Notes: generated by a model from the letters alone, not told the origin. Shown: positions 51,691 to 63,402, counted from the stretch's first letter. The stretch is DNA of 64,000 bases from Linum tenue (GCA_946122785.1 CAMGYJ010000005.1:87972547-88036546); one strand, 5' to 3'. Numbers and translations: made by a program.

Positions 51691-52996
51691 CCCAAAGTGG
51701 AACCAAAAGAGCCAAAGAAAAAGTTAATCACACCCCCACACTTAAGAACAAAAAACAGCCTAACCATGGTTTCATCCATAGTTCTGGGGTCAAAAAATCA
51801 ATAAATCAAGCATAACTTGAGTGGGGGTGCACATTCACAATAAAGTAGGCAACTTAAGGTTCACATCCATAGCAAATACACCCTCAAAGCACATCATTAA
51901 GGGCCTCAACCGGTGCCCACAACAGGGCATGAAAAACAGCCATTTCATCGAACACCTTGTGTGCACTATTAAGGTAAGCATGAAATTGACAAAATTCTTG
52001 CACACAAGGGCTCAAACAAGCAAGGGGGACATTGCCCAACACAATTCATACATAATCCAAGCATTCCCCTCAATCAATTGCACAAAATTCACAAGATTCA
52101 AAGAGGTTCTCTAAACATGCACCCTAACACCCAATTCTCCATAAATAACATAGTTAAGGGCAAAATCAAACCTGGAGACTCAAGTAGAGGTGTAGGGGAT
52201 GATGAGGGGAAGGCAATGGAAGCGACGAAAGGCCGAAAAACTACCCGGAAGTGCTCGTCGGAGCCTCGCCGGAAATCGCCTCCGGCGACTCAAAATCGAG
52301 AGATAGGCCGATAATGGGGAGGGAAGGGTGGGTGTGGTGTTGGATTTGTGAAAAACGACCAAAAATTGCCGAAAATCGCCAAGGAGGGTGAAAAGTTGCG
52401 GTTTTCCGAGGAGGGGGAGAGGATTCCGATGAGTGAAATTGGATTTTCTGACCACTCGGCCGTGTCGGCCGAATTTATAGCCCGTGGCTCGGCCGCACGG
52501 GCAGGCTCACACGGCCATGTGAGGTGCGGGATGTGCCCGTGTGGGCAGACACGGCCAGGCCGAGGAAAGCCACACGGTCGTGTGACATGCACATCTGGCC
52601 GTGTGGAAAATGCCGAGGCTTCACACGGCCAGGGGCTCAAAACCACACGGCCGTGTGAGCAGCAGAGATGCCCGTGTCGGCCACACGGCCTGGCCGAGGT
52701 AATCCACACGGCCGTGTGAGTTGCACATTTGGCCGTGTGGATTATGCCGAGCCTTCACACGGCCAAGGGCTCAAAACCACACGGCCGTGTGAGTTTCAGG
52801 CATGGCCGTGTGGATTGCTGGAGCCCCGATTTCAACCTGTTTTCACTAAAAAACGACATTCGACTCTGGAACAACACCTCAGGACTAAAAAAACACAAAA
52901 ATCAAAAGGAAAAAGGTAAGAAAATGCAAACCTCGGTGGGGTTGCCTCCCCACAAGCGCCTCTTTACCGTCTTTTAGCTGGACGCCAGTAGAGGAA
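51691..52996 (-). other. Athila #2 region between integrase and envelope-position ORF
   Basis: Begins after integrase with the conserved GGCGTCCAGCTAAAAGACGG and GGGGAGGCAACCCCACC words. It contains a palindrome array (listed separately) and a third polypurine-like site at 51731-51741. No gene. Confidence 0.6.
52445..52830. repeat. Palindrome array CACACGGCCGTGTG in Athila #2
   Basis: About 15 full or partial copies in 385 bp, organised as a 134-bp repeat (CACACGGTCGTGTG at 52571, CACACGGCCGTGTG at 52705) with shared inner words TGCACATCTGGCCGTGTGG and GGGCTCAAAACCACACGG. The same palindrome family fills part of every Athila LTR here. Confidence 0.85.
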
Positions 52997-54631
52997 CTAA
53001 GGGTCCTCGAGCTTGATTAGCAGCTCTGCGCGCTCGACAGCACCTCCCAAATACAATTTTAGGAGGTGGCCATTCACCTTGAATGGCTCGGTTTGAGCAT
53101 TGCTGATCTCCACCGCACCGTGCGGGAAAACTTGGGTGACCGTGAAGGGTCCCGACCACCTCGAACGGAGCTTGCCCGGAAAGAGTTTCAGGCGTGCATT
53201 GAAGAGCAGAACACGATCACCTACCTGAAACTCCTTCGGGCCCTTCAACCGAGCGTCATGGAGACGCTTGGTGCGCTCCTTGTAGGGCAGGGTGTTCTCG
53301 TAGGCGTGGTAACGCCACTCCTCCAACTCCAGCAGCTGCAACTTACGTTCTGTACATGCAACACTCAAATCCAGGTTTAGCAGCTTAATGGCCCAGAAGG
53401 CCTTGTGCTCTAGCTCTACCGGCAAATGGCACGCCTTCCCATACACAAGCCTATAGGGAGAAGTGCCAATCGGATTTTTATAGGCCGTCCTATACGCCCA
53501 AAGAGAATCATGGAGCTTGGTGGACCAATCCTTGAGGGACTGATCCACCGTCTTTTCAATTATTCGTTTAAGCTCCCGGTTCGTCAGCTCGGCTTGCCCA
53601 TTTGACTGGGGATGGTAGGCCACCGACACCTGATGCTTAATGCCATAGCGAGAGAGGAGTTTAGTGAATTGCCCTTGAAAATGGGTTCCTCTATCACTAA
53701 TGATGGCGCGAGGTGTCCCGAACCCGGAGAACAGCTGCTTCAGAAATGAGCAGACCCGTCTTGCGTCATTGGTGGGCATGGCTTGAGCTTCTGCCCACCT
53801 CGAGACGTAGTCCACTACAACCAATATGTACAGATTGCCAAAAGATGGAGGGAATGGGCCCATGAAATCGATACCCCAAACATTAAAAATCTCACAGATA
53901 ACATAAATATGTTGGGGCACCTCATCCCGGGAAGAAATGTTACCTGACCTTTGGCAGCGGTCGCACTGTCGTGCGAAGGTGTCTGCATCCTTGAAGAGCG
54001 AGGGCCAATAGAAGCCCGACTGTAGCACCTTCCGCGCCATGCGGTTTCCTCCATGGTGACCTCCAGTAGGTCCCTCGTGGCATTGAGACAGGATGTCTCC
54101 CATCTCGTGCTCCATGACACAGTGCCGGATCACGCTGTCTGCTCCGATCCTGAAGAGGTATGGATCCTCCCAGAAGTAGTGCTTCAGGTCGGAGAAGAAC
54201 TTGCGCTTAGCATGAGTGGTCATCCTCTTTGGTAACTGCTTGCCCACCAAATAATTGGCAAAGTCAGAATACCAAGGGGCCACGCTGTCCACCAGCGTCA
54301 TCGCCAGCAATCGCTCACCCGGGAAGGAGTCATCGATCTCTTCCTCGAAGTTGTCCACCGGAGGGGCTTCCAACCGTGAAAGATGATCTGCAGCAACATT
54401 CTCGGCTCCCTTCTTGTCCCGGATCTCTATGTCGAATTCCTGCAGAAGCAGGATCCAGCGGATGAGCCGAGGCTTTGCATCAGCCTTGCTCATCAAGTAG
54501 CGAATCGCCGAGTGGTCTGTGTAGACCACCACATGGGAGAGCACCAGATATGGTCGGAACTTATCGAAAGCATACACCACAGCGAGGAGCTCCTTCTCAG
54601 TGGTGGTGTAATTCTCCTGTGCATCGTTCAA
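52997..54631 (-). CDS. Athila #2 RNase H (C-terminal part) and integrase
   Basis: Open for 544 residues. RNase H end: [40 protein letters not shown]. Integrase: zinc finger with [13 protein letters not shown] and CDRCQRSG; core with Asp in [10 protein letters not shown], Asp in [10 protein letters not shown], Glu in [11 protein letters not shown], all three catalytic residues intact; C-terminal [22 protein letters not shown] and [11 protein letters not shown]. The start is only the first Met after a TAG at 54656; the frame is continuous with the RNase H piece upstream. Confidence 0.93.
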   Translation of the reverse strand: MNDAQENYTTTEKELLAVVYAFDKFRPYLVLSHVVVYTDHSAIRYLMSKADAKPRLIRWILLLQEFDIEIRDKKGAENVAADHLSRLEAPPVDNFEEEIDDSFPGERLLAMTLVDSVAPWYSDFANYLVGKQLPKRMTTHAKRKFFSDLKHYFWEDPYLFRIGADSVIRHCVMEHEMGDILSQCHEGPTGGHHGGNRMARKVLQSGFYWPSLFKDADTFARQCDRCQRSGNISSRDEVPQHIYVICEIFNVWGIDFMGPFPPSFGNLYILVVVDYVSRWAEAQAMPTNDARRVCSFLKQLFSGFGTPRAIISDRGTHFQGQFTKLLSRYGIKHQVSVAYHPQSNGQAELTNRELKRIIEKTVDQSLKDWSTKLHDSLWAYRTAYKNPIGTSPYRLVYGKACHLPVELEHKAFWAIKLLNLDLSVACTERKLQLLELEEWRYHAYENTLPYKERTKRLHDARLKGPKEFQVGDRVLLFNARLKLFPGKLRSRWSGPFTVTQVFPHGAVEISNAQTEPFKVNGHLLKLYLGGAVERAELLIKLEDP

Positions 54632-54655
54632 GGTCTTCGACGCGTAGTAGATGGG

Positions 54656-55033
54656 CTAGAAGTGCTTCTCGCGTCTCTGACCCAGAACAGCTCTGACTGC
54701 ATAGTCACTCGCATCGCACATCAGCTTAAAGGGTAGAGACCAATCAGGAGTCACCATGATGGGAGCGTGGGTGAGCTTCTCCTTCAAGGTCTCGAATGCT
54801 GCTGTGCACTCAGGAGTGAACTGAAATGGTGCATCCTTCTCCAGAATCTTGGTCAGAGGCAGGGCAATCTTCGAGAAATCTTTGATGAAGCGCCGGTAGA
54901 AGCCTGCATGACCCAGAAAGCTGCGAATCCCCTTCACAGAAATAGGAGGAGGTAGCTGACTGATCGTCTCAATCTTCGCGATCCACCTCAATCCCCTGCT
55001 TGGAGATCTTGTGCCCGAGCACAATACCCTCAC
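54656..55033 (-). pseudogene. Athila #2 RT thumb and RNase H N-terminal part
   Basis: Reads IRSFLGHAGFYRRFIKDFSKI (RT connection), PFQFTPECTAAFETLKEKLT and LMCDASDYAVRAVLGQR, with the first RNase H Asp in CDASD. It is in a different frame from the RT palm piece (shift near 54975) and is ended by TAG at 54656 in the frame of the next piece. Confidence 0.88.
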
Positions 55034-55544
55034 GAACCATAAAATGGCACTTCTCCCAGCTGAGTGCCAGATTAGTCTCCTCGCACCTCTTCAGAACGAG
55101 TTCCAGGTTATGGAGACAGTGAGTGAAGGAGTCTCCATACACCGAGAAATCATCCATGAAGACTTCCATGATCTCTCCAACCAGTCGGTCGAAGATCCCC
55201 AGCATGCATCTCTTGAAGGTCGCCGGTGCATTACACAGCCCAAATGGAATCCTCCGGTAAGCGAAAGTACCGAAGGGGCAAGTGAATGTGGTCTTTTCCA
55301 GATCCTCCGGTGCAATAGGAATCTGGAAGTAACCAGACATGCCATCCAGGAAGCAATAAAACTCATGGCCAGCCAACCTCTCCAGCATCTGATCAATGAA
55401 AGGTAGGGGAAGATGATCTTTCCCGGTGGCGTCGTTCAGGCACCGGTAATCGATGCAGACTCTCCAGCCGGTCACAGTCCGCATCGGGATCAACTCCTTC
55501 TTCTCATTTGGGACCACAGTCATCCTGCCTTTCTTCGGGACCAC
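54969..55544 (-). pseudogene. Athila #2 reverse transcriptase palm
   Basis: RT motifs VVPKKGRMTVVPNE, GWRVCIDYRCLNDAT, DHLPLPFIDQMLERLAG, FLDGMSGYFQIPI, RRIPFGLCNAPATF and the catalytic EVFMDDFSVYG (FMDD). In frame with the upstream piece across TAG 55563-55565; it ends in a frameshift near 54975. Confidence 0.92.
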
Positions 55545-55562
55545 CTGAGTGGGGCTGACCCA

Positions 55563-56042
55563 CTAGATATCAGATACAACAAAGATGATCCCTGCATCCA
55601 TGAGCTTCACAATCTCTGCCCGGACCACTGCCTCCAAGTTAGGAGACAATCTCCGCTGTGGCTGCCTGACTGGCTTAACCTCATCCTCCATCAGAATTCT
55701 GTGAGAGCAGAAGGATGGACTAATGCCTCTGATATCGGTGATCTTCCAAGCCATGGCCCTGGCATACTTCTGCAGCAGAGCCACCAGGCTGCTCTTCTGC
55801 TCGGGTGTCAGATCCGAGCTGATAATGACCGGGAGCTTATTCCTCTCCCGGAGAAATGCATACTCCAGGTGAGAAGGGAGGGGTTTAAGCTCCAACTCTG
55901 GCGGCTCCTCCAATGATGTAGCGATCCGGGGCGAGATAGGGATTGGCTTGAATGGTATCTCTCGCCCCTCGATCGCAGCCTCGTCCAGCTCCGCAAGCTG
56001 CTCCTCCATCTGCACATCCTGTGATGCCTGTTCCCCTAGCAA
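55563..56042 (-). pseudogene. Athila #2 RT N-terminal region
   Basis: Athila Pol segment before the palm: LKPLPSHLEYAFL, LTPEQKSSLVALLQKY, AMAWKITDIRGISPSFCSH, VRQPQRRLSPNL and VVRAEIVKLMDAGII. One TAG at 55563 separates it from the palm. Between it and the protease (56043-56141) the frame is lost. Confidence 0.88.
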
Positions 56043-56141
56043 AAGACAACGCTCAAGGAAATCACCAATACCCGCACTCGTGATGGCGAGTGCGGTTTCA
56101 AAGTCAGCAACAACATCACAGTAGTCTAAACCATCATGGAG

Positions 56142-56996
56142 CTAGGGGTGTTTCATATTTTCAGAAACAGAGAAGGTGATTTGTTCACCCCCAGCTCGCA
56201 AAATCAGTTTTCCATCATTCACATCAATGAGCGCCTTGGCGGTGGCGAGAAAAGGTCTACCCAATATCAATGGCACATCAACATCCTCATTTATGTCCAA
56301 AATCACAAACTCAGCAAGATATGAAAATGGCCCTACTGCGACTATCAAGTCCTCTGCTATACCCCTAGGATGCACAATGAATCTATTAACAAGTTGAATG
56401 CTCATCCTAGTATTACTGGGTTCACCTAGGCCTAGCTTTTTAAACAGTTTATATGGCATGCCATTTATGCTAGCGCCTAAATCCGCCAAGGACTTCCCTA
56501 CATGCAAACTACCAATCATGCAAGGGATAGTGAAACTCCCTGGGTCTTTTCGCTTCTCTGGTAGTTTGTTCTGCAGGATGGCAGAACACTCCTCGTTGAG
56601 CATCACCGTTGACAGCTCCCCAAGCTTCCTCTTGTTAGTGAGGAGATCCTTCATGAACTTGGCATACTTGGGCATCTTCGATAATGCCTCCACGAAGGGC
56701 AAGCTTATGTTTACCTGCTTCAGCATTGCCATAAATTTGGCAAACTCAGTCTCCAGTCGGTCCTTGTGCAACCGAGTAGGAAAGGGAAGCTGTGGTACAT
56801 ACTCCTTCACCACTAGTTGCGGTTTAGGAGCAGGCACCTCAACCTCCTTCTCCATTTCCTCCTGATTAGCTGGAAGTGCTGAAGCAGGGGTCTCTCTCTC
56901 CTGTGCCCGCACGGGTGGATCAGCAGTCATCTTGCCACTGATGGGAGCTCTCACACCACTGGCAGTGCATCGCTTGCGGCTGTCCTGTACCTGCAA
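56142..56996 (-). pseudogene. Athila #2 Gag-protease linker and aspartic protease
   Basis: Linker FPTRLHKDRLETEFAKFMAM and MPKYAKFMKDLLTNKRKL, then protease with active site SLADLGASINGMPYKLF and VPLILGRPFLATAKALIDV, collinear with Athila #1. D-L-G in place of D-T/S-G is usual for Athila. The Gln-rich linker present in Athila #1 (about 44360-44700) is deleted here. Confidence 0.88.
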
Positions 56997-57882
56997 TCAA
57001 TCCAGAGCGATCGATAGCTGAAACCAACTTCGATACCACCTGCACCAAATCAGATGACTGGGTGGCCACAACATGCACACCCCGCCCTGGTGCTCTTCTG
57101 GATCTCCTGGAAGTTCCCCAATCATAGCCCTGCTCTGCCATCTCTTCAAAAAGTTGATTCAGCTGTGGCGGTGTTTTGGTGAGCATATTCCCGCCACAGA
57201 CCGAGTCAATCAGCTGCTTGTCCTCCGGTGAAACCATGGTTGGGACACTTGAGGAAGAGACTAGTGTATCTCTCCCAAGCATCTCGGATGGTCTCATCTT
57301 CATCTTGAGTGAAGTGGGTGATTTGCTTCTGCAGGTCCGCCGTCTTGGACGGAGGATGGTAGCGAGTGAGGAACTTGTCCGCCAGGTTGGCGAACGTAGT
57401 GATCGAGCCTGGAGGTCGAGTGTCTAGCCACTCCTTGGCCTGGCCCTCGAGAGTAAATAGGAAGTACCTCAGCTGGATGGCATCGGCTGGGACCCCATTT
57501 ATCTTGATTCCATCGATCAGCTCGTGGAATCGCCTCAAATGTGATCGGGGGCACTCCCCCTCCTTGCCACGGAACACCACTGAACCGCGCAACATCGTGA
57601 CCGAGGTGCTCACCTCAAAGTTGTTCGCTGGCACTGAGGGTGTTGAATAGGTGACCTCATGTCCGCGGCTCTGGCGGTCCAGTAGGATCCCATGGTCTGC
57701 TCCTCAGGAATGACCACATCATGGTCCTGTGGGTCAACCATCTCCTCTTCGTCAGTGATCTCTAGCTGTGCTAGCGCCTCCTCCGCAGCCAGTCGCGCCT
57801 TTAGAGCCCGCTTGAAGTTCCTGCAGGTCCGTTCAAGCTCCTGGTCTAATGGTAGTAGTTCTCCTGACTGGCTACGGGTCAT
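56920..57882 (-). pseudogene. gag: Athila #2 Gag
   Basis: Starts at ATG 57882 (MTRSQSGELLPLDQELERT), about 120 bp after the primer-binding site. Three overlapping frames carry it. The N-terminal coiled-coil-like part ends at 57610. The capsid domain (ECPRSHLRRFHELIDGIKIN, AKEWLDTRPPGSITTF, ETIRDAWERY) runs 57634-57206. The C-terminal part (KTPPQLNQLFEEMAEQGYDW) ends in a damaged zinc knuckle (CQWCESSHQWQDDC, with wrong spacing from a deletion). Confidence 0.87.
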
Positions 57883-58000
57883 GCACTACCTGCACACAAC
57901 CGGCAAAAGCAACCCGTGAAGGCACACAGGTGGAAGAGAGAACAATGTAGTAAAGAAAAAGTTAGAGTAACAAATTTTCACGTATCCCCAATAACCAAGA

Positions 58001-58021
58001 GGTCCCCTGGCAACGGTGCCA
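58001..58021 (-). other. Primer-binding site of Athila #2
   Basis: Minus-strand TGGCACCGTTGCCAGGGGAC, six bases inside the 5' LTR. It matches the Athila PBS form TGGCGCCGTTGCCGGGG (tRNA-Asp type) with two G-to-A changes. Confidence 0.82.
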
Positions 58022-58027
58022 AAAACT

Positions 58028-59369
58028 TGACACGGTAAAACACAACACCAAACTGCGACCAAGTGTAATCGAAGTCCGGGAATGCAATAATGTAGCAAGT
58101 TCTATTATCAACCCGGGGTCTAGATCTACTGCCTACTCCGTGATTATCTATTATCTAGCAAACTAAGTCGAGTGATTGTTGTTTAAAGTAAAAGCAGGAA
58201 ATGGTTCGGTTTTCTGAAGTCAAGGAAGAGTCACTCGGGAATGAGTCCCCCTAGCTCCTTAGTTAGGTCTCAATTGTAATTACCCTGGGTGGATTTACTG
58301 TTGGTTAAACTGCGGAAGATCCGACAGTAGCATGGAATCTCTTAAGCTAATCAAGCCCTCTCAGTCAAACTACCAGGCAGACGACTAGTCTTCACCGGGA
58401 TAGAAAGTTGAGGCTATGAACACAAAACTCCACTACTGGAATTGGATTCCAGTACAAAGCAGTAGATTGACTAACTCTCGTATAGCCAATCCACTACTAC
58501 TGAATGATGTAGCTCTAACAACCTAATCAGATTCTATCTATCTCAGGTTGCAGCAGAAATCAAGAAAAGCTGATCAGACTTCAATCAATTCAATGAATCA
58601 TGCATCATTCGATTATAACCAAGCAGTATAACAATCCCAAGTCATTACAATCAAAATCCCTAACACTTGGAACTAGGGTTCTTCATACCCAAGTGAGAGA
58701 AAGTTCTACTCCATAGAGAGAGAGGGGAAAACAGGATACAAAGCAGTCATACTCATAACAATGGGAAGAATCTGCTATGGGATGATGATTATCACTCCTA
58801 TGATGATCTCCAAGCTTGATTTGATGAAACCCAGCTTCACAACCACTCTTAGGATGAGTTCTTCGCACTTTCTCTCTCTAGGGCTCTGTTTTTGCTCCAA
58901 AAAGTCGATTCTCTCACTTGTGGCTCGAAATTGGGTTAAACCAAGATTTTCCCGACTCACACGGGCAGGCCACACGGCCGTGTGGCTTACCCAGATGCCC
59001 GTGTGAGGTCCAAAACGCTGCGTATCGAATAAGTGCACTTCAGGCTTCCCACACGGCCAAGGTCACACGGCCGTGTGGAAATTCCACCATGCCCGTGTGA
59101 GCTCTCGGTAAATACCACACGGCCACAAGGGTGACTTGCACGATCGTGTGGGTTCCAGGAATGCCCGTGTGAGTTCCTCAGCGCCTCGCCACGCGTCCGA
59201 TCTTCGTCCAATCGCCCCCAAACTCGCTCCCAAGCCTCCATTCACGTACTAGGACTTGAAATATCACAAACAAGCACAACCTAGCGTGAAATCGGCCTAA
59301 AACACGAGAATCCACATCTCAAACGGTGTAAGAATAGGGGTAAAAACATGTGCAATTAACGGTCTATCA
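58028..59369 (-). repeat. 5' LTR of Athila #2
   Basis: 1342 bp, paired with 47177-48527. Palindrome cluster at 58955-59170. Confidence 0.93.
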
Positions 59370-59374
59370 AGGTC

Positions 59375-59441
59375 TGGAGAGCTGCATTGGTTTGAGTTAG
59401 GTTTGCTTGGGGATAAGCAAACGGTTAAGTGTGGGGGAGTT
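59375..59441 (+). other. Athila #1 3' region, right half, with polypurine tract
   Basis: Resumes Athila #1 after the nested insertion. GCTTGGGGATAAGCAAACGG is followed by the polypurine tract GTGTGGGGGAG (59429-59439) and the LTR start. Athila #2 has the same arrangement. Confidence 0.8.
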
Positions 59442-60844
59442 TGATAGACCATTGATTACACATGTTAATACCCCAATTCTTGAGCCGCTGGAGATGTCGA
59501 TTCTTGCGTTTTAGGCCGATTTCACGCTAGGTTGTTCTTGTTTGTGATATTTCAGGTCCTAGTACGTGAATGAAGGCTTGGGAACGAGTTCAAGGTCGAT
59601 TGGACGAGGATTGGACATTTCGCGGGAAGCTAATGGAGCCACACGGGCACGCCTAAACCCTACACGGCCGTGTGGCCTGGCCGTGTGGCACCAAATTGCA
59701 CGGGCAAAGTCACACGGGCCGTGTAGGGGACCCCCTGAGGCCGTGTGGAAATTCCAGGGAACTCACACGGCCATCCTGGAATTCCACACGGCCGTGTGGG
59801 TCGTGGCCGTGTAAGAAGCCTGAGTCACTTATCAAAACGCCGCGGTTTGCACAACTCACACGGGCAGCTGGGGATGTCACACAGCCGTGTGGCCTGGCCG
59901 TGTGAGTCGGGATTTTCTGGGTTTTAACCGAATTTTCAGCAAAGAAGAAGGGGTTCGGAGTTTGAGAGAAAGAAAGCGATTCCTAGTTAGAGAAAACGAC
60001 GAACCAGAGTTCCCAAGTGCCCTAGCTTGATCTTCATCACCATTGGAGCTCGGCTCACACTTGGAGAAGTGCCGATTGACGATCAGGAGCAGCTTCTCAT
60101 CCTTCACAGCATGATTTCTGCATCTGAGCTTGCTTTTGCTTCTCTCTCCATGGAGTAACTTCCTCATTCATCTGGGTATGGAGAACCCTAGATTTGTGTG
60201 TTAGGTCAGATTGTATGAACCCAAGTACAAATTCTGTGATTTGATTATATTCAATTGAGGTTTGAAATGTTGAATGGCATGAATCCTGATCAAATTCCTG
60301 TTGTTTCTGCTTTAACCTAGAAAGAGAATATCTGCCTAAGTTGATAGAGCACCCTTGTTTGAAGGTAGGGAGTTGGTGACTTTAGTCGAGGAGCCAACTC
60401 ACTATTCTGTACCGAATTCACTTCGGTAGTGGAGGTTTTGTTCATTAGGGCCTCAATCTATTTACTCCGGTGGAGGTTAGTCGCCCGCTGGAGACTCAGA
60501 TTGAGAGGGTCTGGAGACCTTTAGTCGAGACTTCAGTCTGTTTAAGAACCTCCCGCAGTATAACTATCATAGAAATTGAACTTGGTAAATTGCAATCCGG
60601 CTTAATTGCAGTCTAGGGGGAACCATATCCGGGTGGCCTCTCTCGACTTGAAAACAACCATTTAATTGCTTGCTTGTTTACTTGTTTGGACCTGCATTAA
60701 AGTTTCACTGCTAGATAATAAGAACTCACGGAGTAGTCATCACATCTAGGACCCGGGTTGACATTAAAAGCCAAACCCGCTATAGTACGCTTTAGGAAGT
60801 GGTTACACTTGGCCATTTTCTAGAGCGATGGTTAGAGCGAGTCA
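59442..60844 (+). repeat. 3' LTR of Athila #1
   Basis: 1403 bp, TGATAGACCATTG ... GAGCGAGTCA, followed by GGGTA. It carries the palindrome cluster at 59640-59910. Confidence 0.88.
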
Positions 60845-61345
60845 GGGTATAAAGATCGGGAAGAGAGAGAAGCTCGGGACGGCAAAATCAAATCTCAAAC
60901 TGCACCATCACAGAATTATCATTGTTTCTCTCTAGTTTCGTAGAACCGTTCTGTCAAAGAACTCCTTTGCAGAGTCATAGATCGTAGCTTGTAGTCGTAG
61001 TCGCAGAGCTCTCCAGAGGAACCTCCATAGAAGTAGAGGTAACGTAACTTAGAACACTCCCGGTTTGGTTTCTCGTTTCTCTTCGAACACCCTCGTTCGC
61101 ACGTAGTTTGGAGAGATGGTGAACCGAGTAACGGTTGAGGTTCTCTTGGTTAGAAGTCAAAGGTGCATCGATCAAATCAACATCGACGACGCCGGAGGTG
61201 GATATTTGATGGTCGTCTTGGTTTCTGTTTAATCGATCAAATCAACAGCGCTGACATTCGGCGACGGATATTTGACGATTGTGTTGACTTTGTGTTTACT
61301 TGAAAACAGTGCGCATTGAACACGCGAGTTTTGCCAACAAAACAA
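60845..61345 (+). repeat. Probable R-U5 of the outer Tat-like element's LTR
   Basis: Starts with the GGGTA duplication that forms part of GGGTATAAAG, a TATA box, and runs through transcribed-leader-like sequence to about 61345 (...ACAAAACA). A PBS-like word follows. The first 290 bp are duplicated at 41941-42234. Confidence 0.5.
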
Positions 61346-61346
61346 A

Positions 61347-61362
61347 TTGGCACACCTGGTGG
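61347..61362 (+). other. Candidate primer-binding site of the outer element
   Basis: TTGGCACACCTGGTGG resembles the TTGGCACGCC-type leaders of plant Tat-like elements and lies 70 bp before gag. The tRNA is not assigned. Confidence 0.45.
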
Positions 61363-61392
61363 TTCACATGTGTTCAAATGGCTTCGCGATGA

Positions 61393-63402
61393 AGGAATCA
61401 GGAAGGGGATGTTCCGCCCGGATTCGTGGCGGAACATGTAGCCAACATTGAAGGAGGCCAAGGAATCGGTGCTGAAGACATCGGTGGGTCTGAGAATCCG
61501 CCGTCCACAGCTGGGCCGACTGAGGATTTGTCAATCCGCCATTGCATGGAGGAGAACCGTCGCATGTTTGCTAGCCTCAGCAATGAGTTCGCAGGCTTCA
61601 AGGGAGAGTTTGCAAGCTTCAAAGGCGAGGTAAATCATCATTTTGACGTTTTAATTGCTCGACATGATTCTCTTGAGTCTCGTGTTGATAGGCGTTTAGG
61701 CCAACTCTTTGAAGTTGTGACTAAAAACAGACATGAGTTTGATGTTTTTGTGGTTAAAAATCTACGAGATATGAATGAAATTAGGGAGCTTTTGGGTAGA
61801 CCAGTAATGCAAACGAGGGATTTGCCGTTAAATGGTGAAAACAATTTAAACACCGAAACTGGTTTTTCAAATAATAGTGCTCGAATTAGTCCACCGAGAC
61901 AGGGAGTTCCGCCGAAACCAGTGATGAACCCACCAACTCCGCGAGTGAATCTTGGCGAGACTAGCACTGCCGCTAACACTCGCGTTGAACCACGGTCGTT
62001 TCACGATGGGGGTCCACAAAATATCCCGGAGGCTAGAGCCTACGTGCCTACGATGAGCGATGCTGTTGGTGGAGGAACGAACAACAATGATCATGTTCCG
62101 CCACGCGGCTATCTGCAAAATGTGCCTCTTCCTCCAAACGGGCTTGGCATGGATCCTGGGGGATTCGTACCGCAAGGGGAGCAACTCGGGGGGCAAACCT
62201 TAATGCGATTCGAGATCAAGTAGCACAGATGCTGGCGGATCAGTTTGGTTTAGGGATTAGACCAGCGATGCCGCCAGTATATCGAAAATCGTATCCGGAT
62301 TGGGTTGATAGATACTACCCCTTTCCACGTGTTTTTCGCATTCCTGATTTCATCACCTTCAGCGGGACTGGAGATCAGTCCACCGTCGAGCACATTGGAC
62401 GATTCACGGTTAAGTGTGGTGATGTGAGTCATTTCTTGAAGTTGCGTTTGTTTGGCAACTCGTTGACCGGTCCCGCATTCACATGATACGTCAACTTACC
62501 ATCGAACTCGGTTCAAACTTGGCAGCAAAATGGAACAAATGTTCCATGCCCAGTTCTACCGTTCTGAGCCAGAAGTAACTATGGCAGATTTGGCACGAAT
62601 TCGCCAGCAGCTAGGGGAAACGGTAGAACACTTTTTAACTAACTTTAAGAATGCATGAAATCGTTGTTTTGTGAACTTGACAGAACGTGAGTTTGTTAAA
62701 CTTGCCCAAGATGGATTGAATTTTGAACTTCGTAAAAAGTTTCAAGATAGGGAGTTTTCTGATATGTTTAAATTGATGTATTGCGCTGTTAGGTACGAAT
62801 CTCTTCTCCATGAAGAAGAACATAAGAGAAGTGGCTCTCGTGGACAATATTTTCCTAATTTTGAAAACTAAGGTGTGAATAACGTCGGCAGCGATGTTGA
62901 CGAGGTTGAAGTTGATTTGGCAGAGATTGTGCAGGGGAAGCCATATGTCTGTGCTTCTCTAGCCAAGGCTGAGGGGGAACCACAAGATGGAAAACCAAAT
63001 CGTGCTCCAATTCAAACTAGGAAATATTCCTTTGATGTTTCGAAATCAGAGTTGATTTTGGACCAGCTTTACAAAGATGGTCAAATTAAGTTAACTAGGG
63101 GACATACTATCACGCCAGCCGAAAAATTAAAAGGGAAACGATACTGTAAATGGCACAACAGTGCATCTCATTCAACTAACATGTGTGTTGTGTTTCGTAA
63201 CGTTGTGCATGACGCAATTGAGAAAGGCCGGTTCAAGTTAACAGAGTCGAGGAAGGAGGCCATGATTATCGACACAGACCCTTTCCCAAACATTTTCGAC
63301 GTCAACATGGTCAATCCCGATTTCTCTAAGATCAACCTGCCACGCTTCAAGCTGTTGTTGGATAAAACGCCACCGCTGAGTGGTAGTTCTGATGTGGCTT
63401 AG
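61393..63402 (+). pseudogene. gag: Outer Tat-like element Gag
   Basis: No clear ATG: the frame opens near 61393 and reads PPGFVAEHVANIEGG. A coiled-coil-like part (61550-61790) and a Pro/Asn-rich linker follow. After a frameshift at a G run near 62190 comes the capsid domain: FPRVFRIPDFITFSGTGDQS, KLRLFGNSLTGPAF, ADLARIRQQLGETVEHFLTN, LAQDGLNFELRKKFQDREF. A zinc-knuckle-like KRYCKWHNSASHSTNMCVVF follows at about 63140. Frameshifts near 62490 and 62540 and stops near 62657, 62870 and 63400 break it. Confidence 0.8.

Larger units (their letters stand above)
47177..59369 (-). mobile_element. Athila #2, 12.2 kb, nested in Athila #1
   Basis: LTRs at 47177-48527 and 58028-59369, perfect 5-bp duplication AGGTC (47172-47176, 59370-59374), primer-binding site, polypurine tract, and minus-strand gag, protease, RT, RNase H, integrase and an envelope-position ORF in the Athila order. 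The LTRs differ at only a few per cent of sites. Frameshifts, stops and a small gag deletion inactivate it. Confidence 0.93.
40564..60844 (+). mobile_element. Athila #1, internally deleted, carrying nested Athila #2
   Basis: Plus-strand Athila-lineage Ty3/Gypsy element. The 5' LTR copy starts TGATAGACCATTG at 40564. The 3' LTR starts at 59442 directly after a polypurine tract. Outer flanks are GGGTA at 40559-40563 and 60845-60849. Inside are gag and protease (43208-45870) and a non-coding 3' part (45871-47171), interrupted by Athila #2 at 47177-59369 and continuing at 59375. RT, RNase H, nearly all integrase and the envelope-position ORF are absent. The 5' side is rearranged (40564-43207). 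Confidence 0.82.
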
